Origin: Streptomyces montanisoli
GTDB taxonomy: Bacteria > Actinomycetota > Actinomycetes > Streptomycetales > Streptomycetaceae
Length of the DNA stretch: 55,688 bases
Assembly (NCBI RefSeq): GCF_017813245.1
Contig: NZ_JAGIQL010000028.1
Coordinates: 1-55,688 of the forward strand
Direction of reading: 5' to 3'
A program made the position numbers and the translations under genes. Positions 33,355 through 42,304 of the stretch are shown in pieces. Below the pieces are notes generated by a model. That model saw nothing but the letters and a program-made list of their open reading frames with translations. It was not told where the DNA came from and made no database searches. Position 1 is the stretch's first letter. Every line of letters begins with the position of its first letter.

Positions 33355-33800
33355 CGGGCCGTCACACGGCCGGCCACCGGCGGCCCGACGAGCCGCCGGT
33401 GGCCGGGGACCCGTACAAAAACAGGGCAATAACGCCCGATACCCCGCATCCCGAAGGTCGCGGGGTCGTTGGGCGTCACGTGTACGCCTACGAACCGACC
33501 CGCGCCCACCTTCCCTCGATGCGCCCCGCGCAGGACCTCGTCGACGGGTACAGCACGACGCCGATCTACGACGCGCTGTACTCCGAGTACCTGAGGTCGT
33601 TCAGAGCCCTGCCGGGTGACAGGAGCGGTGAGGAGGACCTCGGCTTCACCGCCTTCGGGATCCGTCCCGTCCCGCGCGGCGGCTACGCCGGCCGGTACGG
33701 GGAGCGGGCCGTCCAGCCCGGGGGGTGGCAGCGCGACCCGTACCAGCAGCCGCGCCACGCGCAGGCCGCGCTGCCGCCCGCGCGGCGGCGCCCCGTGTGA
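33351..33800 (+). CDS. Small hypothetical protein
   Basis: Up to 149 residues. The convincing part is from about residue 44 on: VYAYEPTRAHLPSMRPAQDLVDGYSTTPIYDALYSEYLRSFRALPGDRSGEEDLGFTAFG, with a Gly/Arg/Gln-rich tail. GTG 33351 overlaps the previous stop (GTGA), which supports coupling. However, residues 1-42 lie in AT-richer DNA (33410-33440) and look unlike the rest, so GTG 33480 is a serious alternative. No domain is recognised. Confidence 0.6.
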   Translation: MTGRHTAGHRRPDEPPVAGDPYKNRAITPDTPHPEGRGVVGRHVYAYEPTRAHLPSMRPAQDLVDGYSTTPIYDALYSEYLRSFRALPGDRSGEEDLGFTAFGIRPVPRGGYAGRYGERAVQPGGWQRDPYQQPRHAQAALPPARRRPV

Positions 33801-33876
33801 ACGTCCCGCGCCGCGGCGCCCCTTGTGAGGCGCCCCGGCCACGGGGCTGAACGCGGCCGCTCGGCCGTCGCCGGAA

Positions 33877-35343
33877 TCACTTCTTGCGGCCGCGCTTCTC
33901 CCGCACCCGTACGGAGATGTGGATCGGGGTGCCCTCGAACCCGAACTCCTCGCGGAGCCTGCGCTCGATGAAGCGCCGGTAGCCGGCCTCGATGAACCCG
34001 GACGCGAACAGCACGAACCGGGGCGGCCTGGTGCCCGCCTGGGTGCCGAAGAGGATGCGCGGCTGCTTGCCGCCCCTGATCGGGTGCGGGTGGCCCGCGA
34101 CGAGCTCGCCGAGGAAGGCGTTGAGCCTGCCGGTCGGGACGCGCGTCTCCCAGCCCGCGAGCGCCGTCTCGATCGCCGGGACGAGCTTCTCCATGTGGCG
34201 TCCCGTGCGCGCCGACACGTTCACCCGCGGCGCCCAGGAGACCTGCCCGAGCTCGGAGTCGATCTCGCGCTCCAGGTAGTACCTGCGCTCCTCGTCCAGC
34301 GTGTCCCACTTGTTGTACGCGATGACGAGCGCGCGCCCGGCGTCCACGGCCATCGTGAGGATCCGCTGGTCCTGGACGCTGATGGACTCGCTGGTGTCGA
34401 TGAGGACGATCGCGACCTCGGCCTTCTCGACGGCCGCCGCGGTGCGCAGGGAGGCGTAGTAGTCCGCACCCTCCTGCATGTGGACACGGCGGCGGATGCC
34501 CGCCGTGTCGATGAACTTCCATGTCGTCCCGCCGAGTTCGATGAGCTCGTCGACCGGGTCGCGGGTGGTGCCCGCCAGTTCGCTGACGACGACGCGCTCC
34601 TGGCCCGCGACCTTGTTCAGCAGGGACGACTTGCCGACATTGGGCCTGCCGACGAGCGCGATGCGGCGCGGGCCGCCGACGGCGCCGCCGAACGTCTCCT
34701 TCGGCGCGTCGGGCAGCGCTTCGAGCACGGCGTCGAGCATGTCGCCCGTGCCGCGCCCGTGCAGCGAGGAGACCGGGTGCGGTTCGCCCAGGCCCAGCGA
34801 CCAGAGCATGGCCGCGTCGGCCTCGCCGCTCGGGCCGTCGACCTTGTTGGCGCAGAGCACGACCGGCTTGCCTGCCTTGCGCAGCAGCCTGACGACCGCG
34901 CCGTCGGTGTCGGTGGCGCCGACCGTCGCGTCCACGACGAAGATCGCGGCGTCGGCCGCGTCCATCGCGTACTCGGCCTGGGCGGCGACGGAGGCGTCGA
35001 TGCCGAGGACGTCCTGCTCCCAGCCGCCGGTGTCGACGACCTTGAAGCGCCGGCCCGACCACTCGGCCTCGTAGGTCACCCGGTCCCTGGTGACGCCGGG
35101 CCTGTCCTCGACGACCGCCTCGCGGCGGCCGATGATGCGGTTCACGAGAGTCGACTTGCCGACATTAGGGCGGCCGACGACGGCGACGACGGGAAGCGGC
35201 CCGTGGCCGGCCTCGTCGAGCGCGCCGTCGACCTCCTCGGGGTCGAACCCCTCCTGCGCGGCGATCTCCATGAACTCCGCGTACTCGGCGCCGCCGAGCT
35301 CCCCGTGCTCGTCGCCCGAGCCGGTCCCGATCTGGTCGTCCAT
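33877..35343 (-). CDS. der: Ribosome-associated GTPase Der (EngA)
   Basis: A 488-residue protein with two tandem GTPase domains: P-loops GRPNVGKS at about 57-64 and 232-239, switch regions GVTRDR and GTTRDP, NKVD and NKWD specificity motifs, and a C-terminal KH-like domain ([21 protein letters not shown]) ending in a basic [10 protein letters not shown]. Der matures the 50S subunit and is essential in most bacteria. The first 45 residues are an acidic actinobacterial extension. ATG 35343 follows GAGGA. It follows plsC by 103 bases on the same strand, in the usual cmk-plsC-der order of actinobacteria. Confidence 0.96.
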   Translation of the reverse strand: MDDQIGTGSGDEHGELGGAEYAEFMEIAAQEGFDPEEVDGALDEAGHGPLPVVAVVGRPNVGKSTLVNRIIGRREAVVEDRPGVTRDRVTYEAEWSGRRFKVVDTGGWEQDVLGIDASVAAQAEYAMDAADAAIFVVDATVGATDTDGAVVRLLRKAGKPVVLCANKVDGPSGEADAAMLWSLGLGEPHPVSSLHGRGTGDMLDAVLEALPDAPKETFGGAVGGPRRIALVGRPNVGKSSLLNKVAGQERVVVSELAGTTRDPVDELIELGGTTWKFIDTAGIRRRVHMQEGADYYASLRTAAAVEKAEVAIVLIDTSESISVQDQRILTMAVDAGRALVIAYNKWDTLDEERRYYLEREIDSELGQVSWAPRVNVSARTGRHMEKLVPAIETALAGWETRVPTGRLNAFLGELVAGHPHPIRGGKQPRILFGTQAGTRPPRFVLFASGFIEAGYRRFIERRLREEFGFEGTPIHISVRVREKRGRKK

Positions 35344-35446
35344 GAAGTGCGTTCCTCGTTCGTGGTGGTCGGTGGCCGCCGGGAGGCGGTCCACCGGGTG
35401 AAGTGTGTGCGGCCGCGCCGGGTGCGCGGCGCGTGCCCGGCGCCCT

Positions 35447-36118
35447 CTACCGGCCGGTGAGCTGCCGGGCGGTCTTCAGGTGGCTGGTGAGCCGCTCCTG
35501 CACCCGCACGGTGGCGTCGTCGAGCGCCGCGCGCGTGCGCCGCCCCGACGGCACCTCGAAGGGGTCGCCGAAGACGATGTCGACACGGCTGCGCAGCGCC
35601 GGCAGCTCCCGTATCAACCGTCCGGGCCGCTCCGCGCTTCCCAGCACGGCGACGGGCACGACCGGCGCCCCGGACCGTACCGCGAAGTACGTGAGTCCCG
35701 CGCGCAGCGCTCCGAAGTCGCCGCCCCCTGCCCTGGTGCCCTCGGGGAATATCCCCAGCACCTTGCCCTCGGCGAGCACGCCGAGCGCGTCCGTGACGGC
35801 CGAGCGGTCGACTGCCTCGCGGTCGACGCTCAGCTGGCCTATGGAGCGCAGGAACGTGCCGAGCGGGCCCGCGAACGCCTCCTTCTTTATGAGGAAGTGC
35901 ACGGGCCGCGGTGCGAGCCCCATCAGCATGGGCCCGTCGACGTTGTGCGAGTGGTTGACGGCGAGGATCACGGGGCCCTGCGCCGGCACGCGCCAGGAGC
36001 CGAGGACGCGCGCGTTCCACAGTGTGTTGATCAGCCCGATGCCGAGGCCGCGGCCGAAGGCCGCGCCGCGCTCCGACGCGCTGTTCCGCCGCTCGCGCGA
36101 GGTGCCTGATGTGCTCAC
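35447..36118 (-). CDS. plsC: 1-acyl-glycerol-3-phosphate acyltransferase (PlsC type)
   Basis: A 223-residue acyltransferase. The catalytic HX4D motif is NHSHNVDGP (His56, Asp61), and FPEGTR (124-129) binds glycerol phosphate. It transfers an acyl group to lysophosphatidate in phospholipid synthesis. One weak N-terminal hydrophobic segment may touch the membrane. GTG 36118 overlaps the cmk stop (GTGA), so the two are translationally coupled, a common pairing in actinobacteria. Several PlsC paralogues occur in Streptomyces and the exact acceptor is inferred. Confidence 0.9.
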   Translation of the reverse strand: MSTSGTSRERRNSASERGAAFGRGLGIGLINTLWNARVLGSWRVPAQGPVILAVNHSHNVDGPMLMGLAPRPVHFLIKKEAFAGPLGTFLRSIGQLSVDREAVDRSAVTDALGVLAEGKVLGIFPEGTRAGGGDFGALRAGLTYFAVRSGAPVVPVAVLGSAERPGRLIRELPALRSRVDIVFGDPFEVPSGRRTRAALDDATVRVQERLTSHLKTARQLTGR

Positions 36119-36837
36119 TTCGCGGCTCGTTTCTCCTCGACGAGGGCGACGATGCGGTCGATGACCTGGACCAGCGTGAGGTCCGTGGTGTCGATCTCGG
36201 TCGCGTCGCCGGCCTTCGCGAGCGGTGAGGTCTTGCGTCCCGAGTCGGCCGCGTCCCGCTTGATCAGCGCTTCCCTGGTGGCGGCGACGTCCGCGGTGGC
36301 GGTGGACCCGAGCTCGCCGCTGCGGCGTGCGGCGCGCGCCTCGGCCGACGCGGTGAGGAACACCTTGACGTCCGCGTCGGGCAGCACCGTCGTGCCGATG
36401 TCGCGGCCCTCGGCGACGATGCCGTGGGGCGCGGCCGCGGCGATCGAGCGCTGCAGCCGTGTGATGACCGCGCGCACTTCGGGCACGGCGCTGACGGCGC
36501 TGACCTTCGCGGTGACCTCGGGGGTGCGGATCGGCCCTGACGCGTCCGCGCCGTCCACGGTGATGGAGGGGGCCGCGGGGTCGGTGCCCGAGTCGATGAC
36601 GGGCTTGTGCGCGGCCGTGGCGACGGCCGCGGTGTCCGTCACGTCGATGCCGTTGCTGATCATCCACCAGGTCATGGCACGGTACTGGGCGCCGGTGTCG
36701 AGGAAGCTCATGCCGAGCCTCGCCGCGACGGCCTTGGACGTGCTCGACTTGCCGGTGCCCGAGGGACCGTCGATGGCGACGATCACCGCCGGCCCGGTGG
36801 CGGGGGCGGTGGTGGCGGCAGTTGCGGCGGTTTCCAC
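36115..36837 (-). CDS. cmk: Cytidylate kinase
   Basis: A 240-residue P-loop kinase, GPSGTGKS at about 24-31, LDTGAQYRAMTW for the CMP-binding region, EGRDIGTTVLPDA and the LID arginines in IKRDAADSGRKTSPL. It phosphorylates CMP/dCMP. GTG 36837 is chosen, with AGGAAGG about 11 bases upstream; the open frame continues to 36975 but the added residues are not kinase-like. A TAACCT at 36938-36933 on the minus strand could be its -10. The stop overlaps plsC. Confidence 0.94.
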   Translation of the reverse strand: METAATAATTAPATGPAVIVAIDGPSGTGKSSTSKAVAARLGMSFLDTGAQYRAMTWWMISNGIDVTDTAAVATAAHKPVIDSGTDPAAPSITVDGADASGPIRTPEVTAKVSAVSAVPEVRAVITRLQRSIAAAAPHGIVAEGRDIGTTVLPDADVKVFLTASAEARAARRSGELGSTATADVAATREALIKRDAADSGRKTSPLAKAGDATEIDTTDLTLVQVIDRIVALVEEKRAAK

Positions 36838-37018
36838 GGGGGCGGGCACCTTCCTGGGTGGCGCGGGGTACGCACGGTGTGTACAGCGGCGGCGCGGCAC
36901 ACACGTGTCCCGCGCGTCGAGTTCCTCCGTAGAGGTTACCGAGTACCCGGCGCGGGCGATGCACTCGTTCGGCACAGTGCCGCCGCGCCGCCGTACGGAC
37001 GCGGCCGGCGCCGCGTGA

Positions 37019-38104
37019 TCACTGCCGGATGGACCAGCCGCGTTCGCGGAGCGCGGCGCTGAGCACCGGGGCCGCCGACGGCTCCACCATGAGCTGCACG
37101 AGGCCCGCCTGCTGGTCGGTCGCGTGCTCGATCGAGACGTCCTCGACGTTGACGCCGGCGGCGCCCGCGTCCGCGAAGATCCGCGCCAGCTCGCCGGGGC
37201 GGTCGGTGACGAGCACGGCGACGATCTCGTAGGCGGCGGGCGCCGCGCCGTGCTTGCCCGGCACCCGGCTGCGGCCCGCGTTGCCGCGGCGCAGCAGGTC
37301 CTCGACGGCGCGTACGCCGCCCTGCCGCTTGTCGTCGTCGCAGGACTCGAGCGCCCGCAGCGCCTGCACGGCCTCCCCGAGGTCGACGGCGACGTCCGCG
37401 AGCACGTCGGCGACGGGGCCCGGGTTGGCGGTGAGGATGTCGATCCACATGCCGGGGTCGGAGGCCGCGATCCTGGTGACGTCGCGTACGCCCTGCCCGC
37501 ACAGGCGTACGGCGGACTCCTCCGCGCCCCGCAGGCGCGCGGCGACCAGGGAGGACATGAGCTGCGGGGTGTGCGAGACGAGCGCCACGGCGCGGTCGTG
37601 CGCCTCGGCGTCCATCACGACGGGGACGGCGCGGCAGAGCGAGACGAGTTCCAGCGCGAGGTTGAGCGCCTCGGTGTCGGTGCCCTTGCCGGGCGTCAGC
37701 ACCCAGGGGCGTCCCTCGAAGAGGTCGGCGGTGGCGGCGAGCGGCCCGGAGCGCTCCTTGCCCGCCATCGGGTGCGTGCCGAGGTACGAGCCGAGGTCGG
37801 CGCCGAGCGCTTCGAGCTCGCGGCGCGGCCCGCTCTTGACGCTGGCGACGTCGATGCAGGCGCGGGCGAGGCCCGCGCGGATCGCGCCTGCCACCGTGGC
37901 GGCGACGTGCGCGGGCGGTACGGCGACGACGGCGAGGTCGACGGGCCCTTCGGGCGGCTCCTCGGTGCCGGCGCCGAGCGCGGCGGCCGTGCGCGCGGTG
38001 CCCGGGTCGTGATCGGAGAGGTGGACGGCGACACCGCGGGCGGCGAGCGCGAGCCCGACCGAGGTGCCGATGAGGCCCGTCCCGATGACGAGGGCGGTTC
38101 TCAC
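37019..38104 (-). CDS. tyrA: Prephenate dehydrogenase with C-terminal ACT domain
   Basis: A 361-residue enzyme. The Rossmann loop GTGLIGTSVG is at 8-17, THPMAGKE (His111) and SHTPQLM (His178) form the active-site region, and an ACT domain runs from about 291 (YEIVAVLVTDRPGELARIFADAG). It converts prephenate to 4-hydroxyphenylpyruvate for tyrosine synthesis, with likely tyrosine feedback through ACT. GTG 38104 overlaps the aroH stop (GTGA), so consecutive pathway steps are coupled. The gap to cmk is 181 bases. Confidence 0.95.
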   Translation of the reverse strand: MRTALVIGTGLIGTSVGLALAARGVAVHLSDHDPGTARTAAALGAGTEEPPEGPVDLAVVAVPPAHVAATVAGAIRAGLARACIDVASVKSGPRRELEALGADLGSYLGTHPMAGKERSGPLAATADLFEGRPWVLTPGKGTDTEALNLALELVSLCRAVPVVMDAEAHDRAVALVSHTPQLMSSLVAARLRGAEESAVRLCGQGVRDVTRIAASDPGMWIDILTANPGPVADVLADVAVDLGEAVQALRALESCDDDKRQGGVRAVEDLLRRGNAGRSRVPGKHGAAPAAYEIVAVLVTDRPGELARIFADAGAAGVNVEDVSIEHATDQQAGLVQLMVEPSAAPVLSAALRERGWSIRQ

Positions 38105-38463
38105 TGCGCGATGTCCTTGCGCAGGCTCGCGGCGGCGCCGAGGTAGACGTGCGAGAGGTCGGCCTTGGAGCGGTCGGACTCGATGTGGGCGAGGATCCGC
38201 ACGACGCGGGGCATGGCGCCCGCGATGTCCAGCTCCTGGGCGCAGATCAGCGGCACGTCGACGATGCCGAGCTCGCGCGCGGCGACCGCGGGGAAGTCGC
38301 TGTGCAGGTCGGGGGTGGCGGTGAACCAGATGCTGATCAGGTCGTCCGCGGTCAGGCCGTTGCGGTCGAGGATCGCCGTGAGCAGCTGTTTGACCTGGTC
38401 GGCCATGTGTCCGGCTTCGTCCTGCTCAAGCTGTACCGCTCCACGAACCGCTCGTACCGCCAC
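38101..38463 (-). CDS. aroH: Monofunctional chorismate mutase, AroH class
   Basis: A 120-residue enzyme of the B. subtilis type. VRAVRGAVQLEQDE at the start carries the arginine equivalent to Arg7, ICAQELDI gives the Cys/Glu pair, and MPRVVRILAHI and LSHVYLGAA supply the other active-site residues. It rearranges chorismate to prephenate, the substrate of the next gene product. GTG 38463 has GAGGAG 7 bases upstream. The gene is first of the aroH-tyrA pair. Confidence 0.94.
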   Translation of the reverse strand: MAVRAVRGAVQLEQDEAGHMADQVKQLLTAILDRNGLTADDLISIWFTATPDLHSDFPAVAARELGIVDVPLICAQELDIAGAMPRVVRILAHIESDRSKADLSHVYLGAAASLRKDIAQ

Positions 38464-38596
38464 AACGCGCTCCTCAGTGATCGTCTGCCTCCCTTTCAGC
38501 GTAGTGTCCGTGACCGCCCGCCGGACATCGCCTCTCGCCCTGCGAGACGGGCGGAGACGCGGCGGGCACGCGGAGGCTGTTGTCCCACCGGACGGC

Positions 38597-39631
38597 TCAG
38601 GCGTCCCAGAGCGCCCCGAAGGACAGCAGTTCGGTGCGGTACTCGATGCGCTCCGCCCAGGCGGCCGGCCAAACCCCCGGGCCGAGGTGGGCGCCCGCGA
38701 AGGCCCCGGCGAGGCAGGCTATGGAGTCGGAGTCGCCGCGGGTGCAGGCCGCCCTGCGCAGGGCGGTGACGGGTTCGCCGGGGAAGAGCAGGAAGCACTG
38801 CAGCGCCGTGGCCAGCGCCTCCTCCGCGATCCAGCCGTCACCTGTGGTGAGGCAGGGGTCGGTCTCGGGCGAGGGGGTGCTGAGGGCGTCGCGCAGCCGG
38901 TCGAGCGCGGCGAGGCAGTCGTCCCAGCCGCGGGCGATGAACTCGCCGGGGGTGGCGTCGCCTGCCTGTTCCCACAGGCCGCCCAGCCAGTCGTGGTGGT
39001 AGCGGGTGCGGTTCTCCCAGGCGTAGGAGCGCAGCCGCCCGACGAGGCCGGCCGGGTCGGCGCCGTCCGCGAGCAGGCGGACGGCGTGCGCGGTCAGGTC
39101 ACTGGCGGCGAGCGCCGTGGGGTGGCCGTGGGTGAGGGCGGACTGCTGCTGCGCGGCGCCCGCCCGCTGCTCCTGGCTCAGTCCTGGCACGAGACCGATC
39201 GGTGCAACGCGCATGTTCGCGCCGCACCCCTTGGACTCCATGCGGGCGGCCCGCTGCCACGGTTCGCGCGGCCGGTCGAGGTGTTCGAGTACGGCGCAGG
39301 CGCTCAGGCAGGTGTTGCCGGGCGCGCGGTTGTTCTCGGGGTCGCGGTACCAGCTGACGTAGGCGTCGCCGGTCTCCTTCGCGAGCCGTTCGGGGTCGAG
39401 GCTGCCGCCTTCCGTGCTCGCGCGCAGCGCCCTGGCGAACGCGAGCGCCATCTGGGTGTCGTCGGTGACGAAGGCGGGGTCCGGCAGCTTCATCTCGCGC
39501 CAGGGGCCGCACTTCGCGAGGATCGCCGGGACGCTGCTGAACTCGGTGGGGAAGCCGAGTGCGTCGCCGAGGGCGAGCCCGGTCAGCGCGCCCGTCGCGG
39601 CCTGTCTCGTCGGTGTTCCTGTCGGTGTCAC
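38597..39631 (-). CDS. ADP-ribosylglycohydrolase family protein in an NAD-salvage operon
   Basis: A 344-residue DraG/ARH-type enzyme. Metal-binding motifs are TDDTQMAL (Asp57, Asp58) and GDSDSIACLAG (Asp300, Asp302), with GxxLGDALGFPTEF at the start. The family removes ADP-ribose from proteins, DNA or O-acetyl-ADP-ribose. GTG 39631 overlaps the nrtR stop, making it the fourth gene coupled to pnuC, nadR and nrtR. The placement suggests that it returns ADP-ribose to NAD metabolism or reverses an NAD-consuming modification; that is inference. A GGAAGGA ribosome-binding site is present. Confidence 0.92.
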   Translation of the reverse strand: MTPTGTPTRQAATGALTGLALGDALGFPTEFSSVPAILAKCGPWREMKLPDPAFVTDDTQMALAFARALRASTEGGSLDPERLAKETGDAYVSWYRDPENNRAPGNTCLSACAVLEHLDRPREPWQRAARMESKGCGANMRVAPIGLVPGLSQEQRAGAAQQQSALTHGHPTALAASDLTAHAVRLLADGADPAGLVGRLRSYAWENRTRYHHDWLGGLWEQAGDATPGEFIARGWDDCLAALDRLRDALSTPSPETDPCLTTGDGWIAEEALATALQCFLLFPGEPVTALRRAACTRGDSDSIACLAGAFAGAHLGPGVWPAAWAERIEYRTELLSFGALWDA

Positions 39632-40428
39632 GGGGTGGGTCCTTCCGGTCGCAGCAGTGGTGGGTGGAGCGCGGCGGCGTCGCCCGCCCGGTAGAGGACG
39701 GCGGGTTTGCCGCGGCCGCCCGTCCTGCGCCTGCCGCCTCGCGCGGGGGTGACGAACTCGGGTGTCGCGAGGACCTTGCGGCGGAAGTTGGGCCGGTCGA
39801 GGGCGACGCCCCAGACGGTCTCGTACACCTGCTGGAGCTCGCCGAGGGTGAACTCGGGCGGGCAGAACGCGGTGGCGAGTCCGGTGTACTCCAGCTTGGC
39901 GCCGACGCGGTCGTGGGCGTCGGCGAGGATGCGGTCGTGGTCGAAGGCGAGGCGCCGCGCCTGCGCGAGCGGCGTCCAGCCGGCGCGTGCGGCGTCGCCG
40001 CCGCCGCGGGGCTCCGGCAGGTCGGGCACGAGCGCCGCGTAGGCGACGGAGACGACGCGCATCCGCGGGTCACGGCCGGGGTCGCTGTAGGTCGCCAGCT
40101 GTTCGAGGTGGAGCGCGCCCGCGGTGCCGCCGCCGAGCCCGGTCTCCTCGGCGAGCTCGCGCCGCGCGGCCGCCTCGGCGGACTCGCGGGGGCGCAGGAA
40201 CCCGCCGGGCAGCGCCCAGCGGCCCCGGTACGGCTCCTCGCCGCGCTGGACGAGCAGGACGTGCAGGAGCGCGTCGCGCACCGTGAACACGGCGAGGTCG
40301 ACGGTGACGGCGAACGGCTCGAACGCGCCCGGGTCGTAACCCTCGGGCGCGACGTGCCCCGCGCGGGGCGGTGCATTCAGCTGCGATGGCGTGTGGTCCC
40401 GTGGTACGTGCTCGGGTGGTGTGTTCAA
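39628..40428 (-). CDS. nrtR: NrtR-type NUDIX transcriptional regulator of NAD metabolism
   Basis: A 266-residue protein. The NUDIX domain (about 38-180) has a complete Nudix box at 76-98 (GFLRPRE, then RELAEETGL). A winged helix follows (FTLGELQQVYETVWG, then RPNFRRKVLAT) and ends GGRGKPAVLYR, the NrtR architecture. NrtR represses NAD-salvage genes and is released by ADP-ribose or NAD. Many NrtR proteins have lost the Nudix catalytic residues; here they look intact, so residual hydrolase activity is possible. The start TTG 40428 overlaps the nadR stop (TTGA) with GGAG 8 bases upstream. The likely binding site is 42183-42205. Confidence 0.86.
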   Translation of the reverse strand: MNTPPEHVPRDHTPSQLNAPPRAGHVAPEGYDPGAFEPFAVTVDLAVFTVRDALLHVLLVQRGEEPYRGRWALPGGFLRPRESAEAAARRELAEETGLGGGTAGALHLEQLATYSDPGRDPRMRVVSVAYAALVPDLPEPRGGGDAARAGWTPLAQARRLAFDHDRILADAHDRVGAKLEYTGLATAFCPPEFTLGELQQVYETVWGVALDRPNFRRKVLATPEFVTPARGGRRRTGGRGKPAVLYRAGDAAALHPPLLRPEGPTP

Positions 40429-41510
40429 CGCTTCTCCGGCAGGGGTGGTGCGAAGTCCCAGCCGCGGCCGAGCAGTTCGTCGACGGCGGTGACGGCGGCC
40501 GCGAGGCGCGCCGTGCGGGACCCGTGCATGAGGCGGAACGTCCTTCCCATGCGGGTGAGTTCCGCGCGGAAGCGGTCCGTCATCCACGGTCTGAGGTGTT
40601 CCCCGTCGCGCAGTCCGTCGTCCTCGAACGGCACGCCGCGGTGGTCGGTGAGCAGCCACAGGTGGTGCGTGGCGCGGTCCGCGACCGCCTCGACCGCGGG
40701 GTTGCGCGTGCCGAGGTAGCGCTCGTGCCAGACGGTGGTGGCGAAGGAGTCCGTGTCGCAGACGAGGAGCGGCGATCCGGTGCGCGCGGCCGCTTCCTCG
40801 GCCGCGTTCTGCCGCTCGGCGATCAGCGGGAACTCGTCGCTGGTGAAGGCGACGTCGCTCCAGTGCGCGCCGGGCCGCGCGGCGCGCAGGGCGGCGAGCT
40901 TGTGCGCGCTGAGCTCGCGCCCGTACTCGGGTACGCACCGGGTGCGCGCCCACACGCCGCCGCGCCGCCGGTAGTGGGCGGCGAGGTCGCGGGCGAGCGT
41001 GGTGGTGCCGGTGGACTCGGCGCCGACGACCACGACGCGGCGGGCGAGGGCGGCGCGCACGGGCGGCGCGAGGAAGTCCCAGCGGCCGGCCGGGTCGGCG
41101 CGTACCGCCGTGCCCGAGACGGGGTGGGTCAGGCGCTCGGGGTCGACCTGCTCGGACACCGCGCCGAAGCGGCGGGCCAGCTCGCCGCCGTACGGCTCGG
41201 ACGTGAAGACGGCGTCGACGGGCCCGGGCACGGCGGCCCGGAACACGGCCATGTGCGCGTCCCAGACGGCTGGGTCGTGCAGGTCCATCGGCACGTCGTC
41301 CACGGCGCCCACGACGGTGGCGTCCGGGTGCGTCTCGCGCATCCAGGCGACGCGGTCCGCGAGCGGCACCGACTCGACGGACGCGGCGCACACGAGCACG
41401 GTGAGCCGGGCGCAGCGGGCGCGCGCGGTCCGCACCAGGTAGTGGTGGCCCGCGTGCGGCGGGTAGAACTTGCCGAGGACCAGGCCGTGCGGATACGGGA
41501 CGTGGCTCAC
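40425..41510 (-). CDS. nadR: NadR: NMN adenylyltransferase / ribosylnicotinamide kinase
   Basis: A 361-residue bifunctional protein without the DNA-binding domain of E. coli NadR. The adenylyltransferase has GKFYPPHAGHHYL (HAGH 19-22) and VSGTAVRADP (131-140). The kinase half has VVVVGAESTGTTTLARDLA (Walker A region 163-171), CVPEYGREL and LLVCDTDSFATTVW. Together they turn nicotinamide riboside into NMN and NAD. The Walker A lysine is replaced by threonine (GTTT, not GKTT), which is odd for a kinase. GTG 41510 overlaps the pnuC stop (GTGA), linking import to phosphorylation. Confidence 0.9.
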   Translation of the reverse strand: MSHVPYPHGLVLGKFYPPHAGHHYLVRTARARCARLTVLVCAASVESVPLADRVAWMRETHPDATVVGAVDDVPMDLHDPAVWDAHMAVFRAAVPGPVDAVFTSEPYGGELARRFGAVSEQVDPERLTHPVSGTAVRADPAGRWDFLAPPVRAALARRVVVVGAESTGTTTLARDLAAHYRRRGGVWARTRCVPEYGRELSAHKLAALRAARPGAHWSDVAFTSDEFPLIAERQNAAEEAAARTGSPLLVCDTDSFATTVWHERYLGTRNPAVEAVADRATHHLWLLTDHRGVPFEDDGLRDGEHLRPWMTDRFRAELTRMGRTFRLMHGSRTARLAAAVTAVDELLGRGWDFAPPLPEKR

Positions 41511-42172
41511 GCCGGCGCCCCCTGCCGGGGCCGTACGGCGGCGCCGGCGGCCGCGAGGTCGCGGCGCCAGCCGCGCAGCCCCGTGACGCACAGGGCGACG
41601 AACCCCACGTAGAGCAGTGAGGTGAGGTACAGGCCCTTGTACGCGTACAGCGGCACGTAGACGAGGTCGGCGGCGATCCACAGCCACCAGGACTCGAGCA
41701 GCTTGCGGCACTGGCCGTAGGTGGCGGCCAGCGAGAGCGCCGTGGTCAGCGCGTCCCAGAAGGGGACGGTCGAGTCGGTGAACCGGCCGAGCAGCAGCGT
41801 GAGCGCCGCGGTCCCCACCGTCCCCGCCGCGCACAGCAGCGCCCATTCGGCACGCGTGCTGCGGCGCACCGGCAGGTCGCCGGCGGATTCCGGGCCACCC
41901 CCGTGGGCCCAGACCCACCAGCCGTACGCGGCGAGGACGATGAAGACGATCTGGAGGCCCGCGTCGGCGTACAGGCCGGTCTGCGCGAACAGCAGGAGGT
42001 AGAAGAGGTTGTTGGCGATGCCGACCGGCCAGTTGGCGAGGTGCTGGCGGGCGACGAGCCACACGCACAGCGCGCCGCTGCCGAAGCCGAGGACCTCGGT
42101 CCAGCTCACGGTGGTGCCGAGCACGGTCACCAGGGGGTGCTGAAGGGGCGCGAGTATGCCCGAGACGCTCAT
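41507..42172 (-). CDS. pnuC: Nicotinamide riboside transporter PnuC
   Basis: A 221-residue membrane protein with about seven helices. The PnuC substrate motif WPVGIANNLFYLLLF is at about 52-66, then QIVFIVLAAYGWWVW and the late WWLWIAADLVYVPLYAYKGLYLTSLLY repeat of the fold. PnuC facilitates entry of nicotinamide riboside, which is trapped by the kinase encoded next. ATG 42172 has AAGGAGG 7 bases upstream; the in-frame ATG at 42193 lies inside the operator and is unlikely. It is the first gene of the four-gene operon. Confidence 0.93.
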   Translation of the reverse strand: MSVSGILAPLQHPLVTVLGTTVSWTEVLGFGSGALCVWLVARQHLANWPVGIANNLFYLLLFAQTGLYADAGLQIVFIVLAAYGWWVWAHGGGPESAGDLPVRRSTRAEWALLCAAGTVGTAALTLLLGRFTDSTVPFWDALTTALSLAATYGQCRKLLESWWLWIAADLVYVPLYAYKGLYLTSLLYVGFVALCVTGLRGWRRDLAAAGAAVRPRQGAPA

Positions 42173-42182
42173 GACCGCCTCC

Positions 42183-42205
42183 TTAATAGTCACCCTGACT
42201 ATAAA
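42183..42205 (-). promoter_or_regulatory. NrtR-like operator upstream of pnuC
   Basis: ATAGTCA and TGACTAT are perfect 7-bp arms around CCC (42186-42202), with further TT/AA matches outside. The palindrome ends one base before the AAGGAGG ribosome-binding site, so a bound repressor would sit at the transcription start. The regulator is encoded in the same operon. Confidence 0.75.
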
Positions 42206-42304
42206 AAGGAACCGACCGCTGTGGCAAGGGCATTGACGCGGCGGTGCTACGAGACGGCCACGGCCGGGTGGTGCTGCGAGGCGGCCCCCGGCCGGGCGGT
42301 GCGG

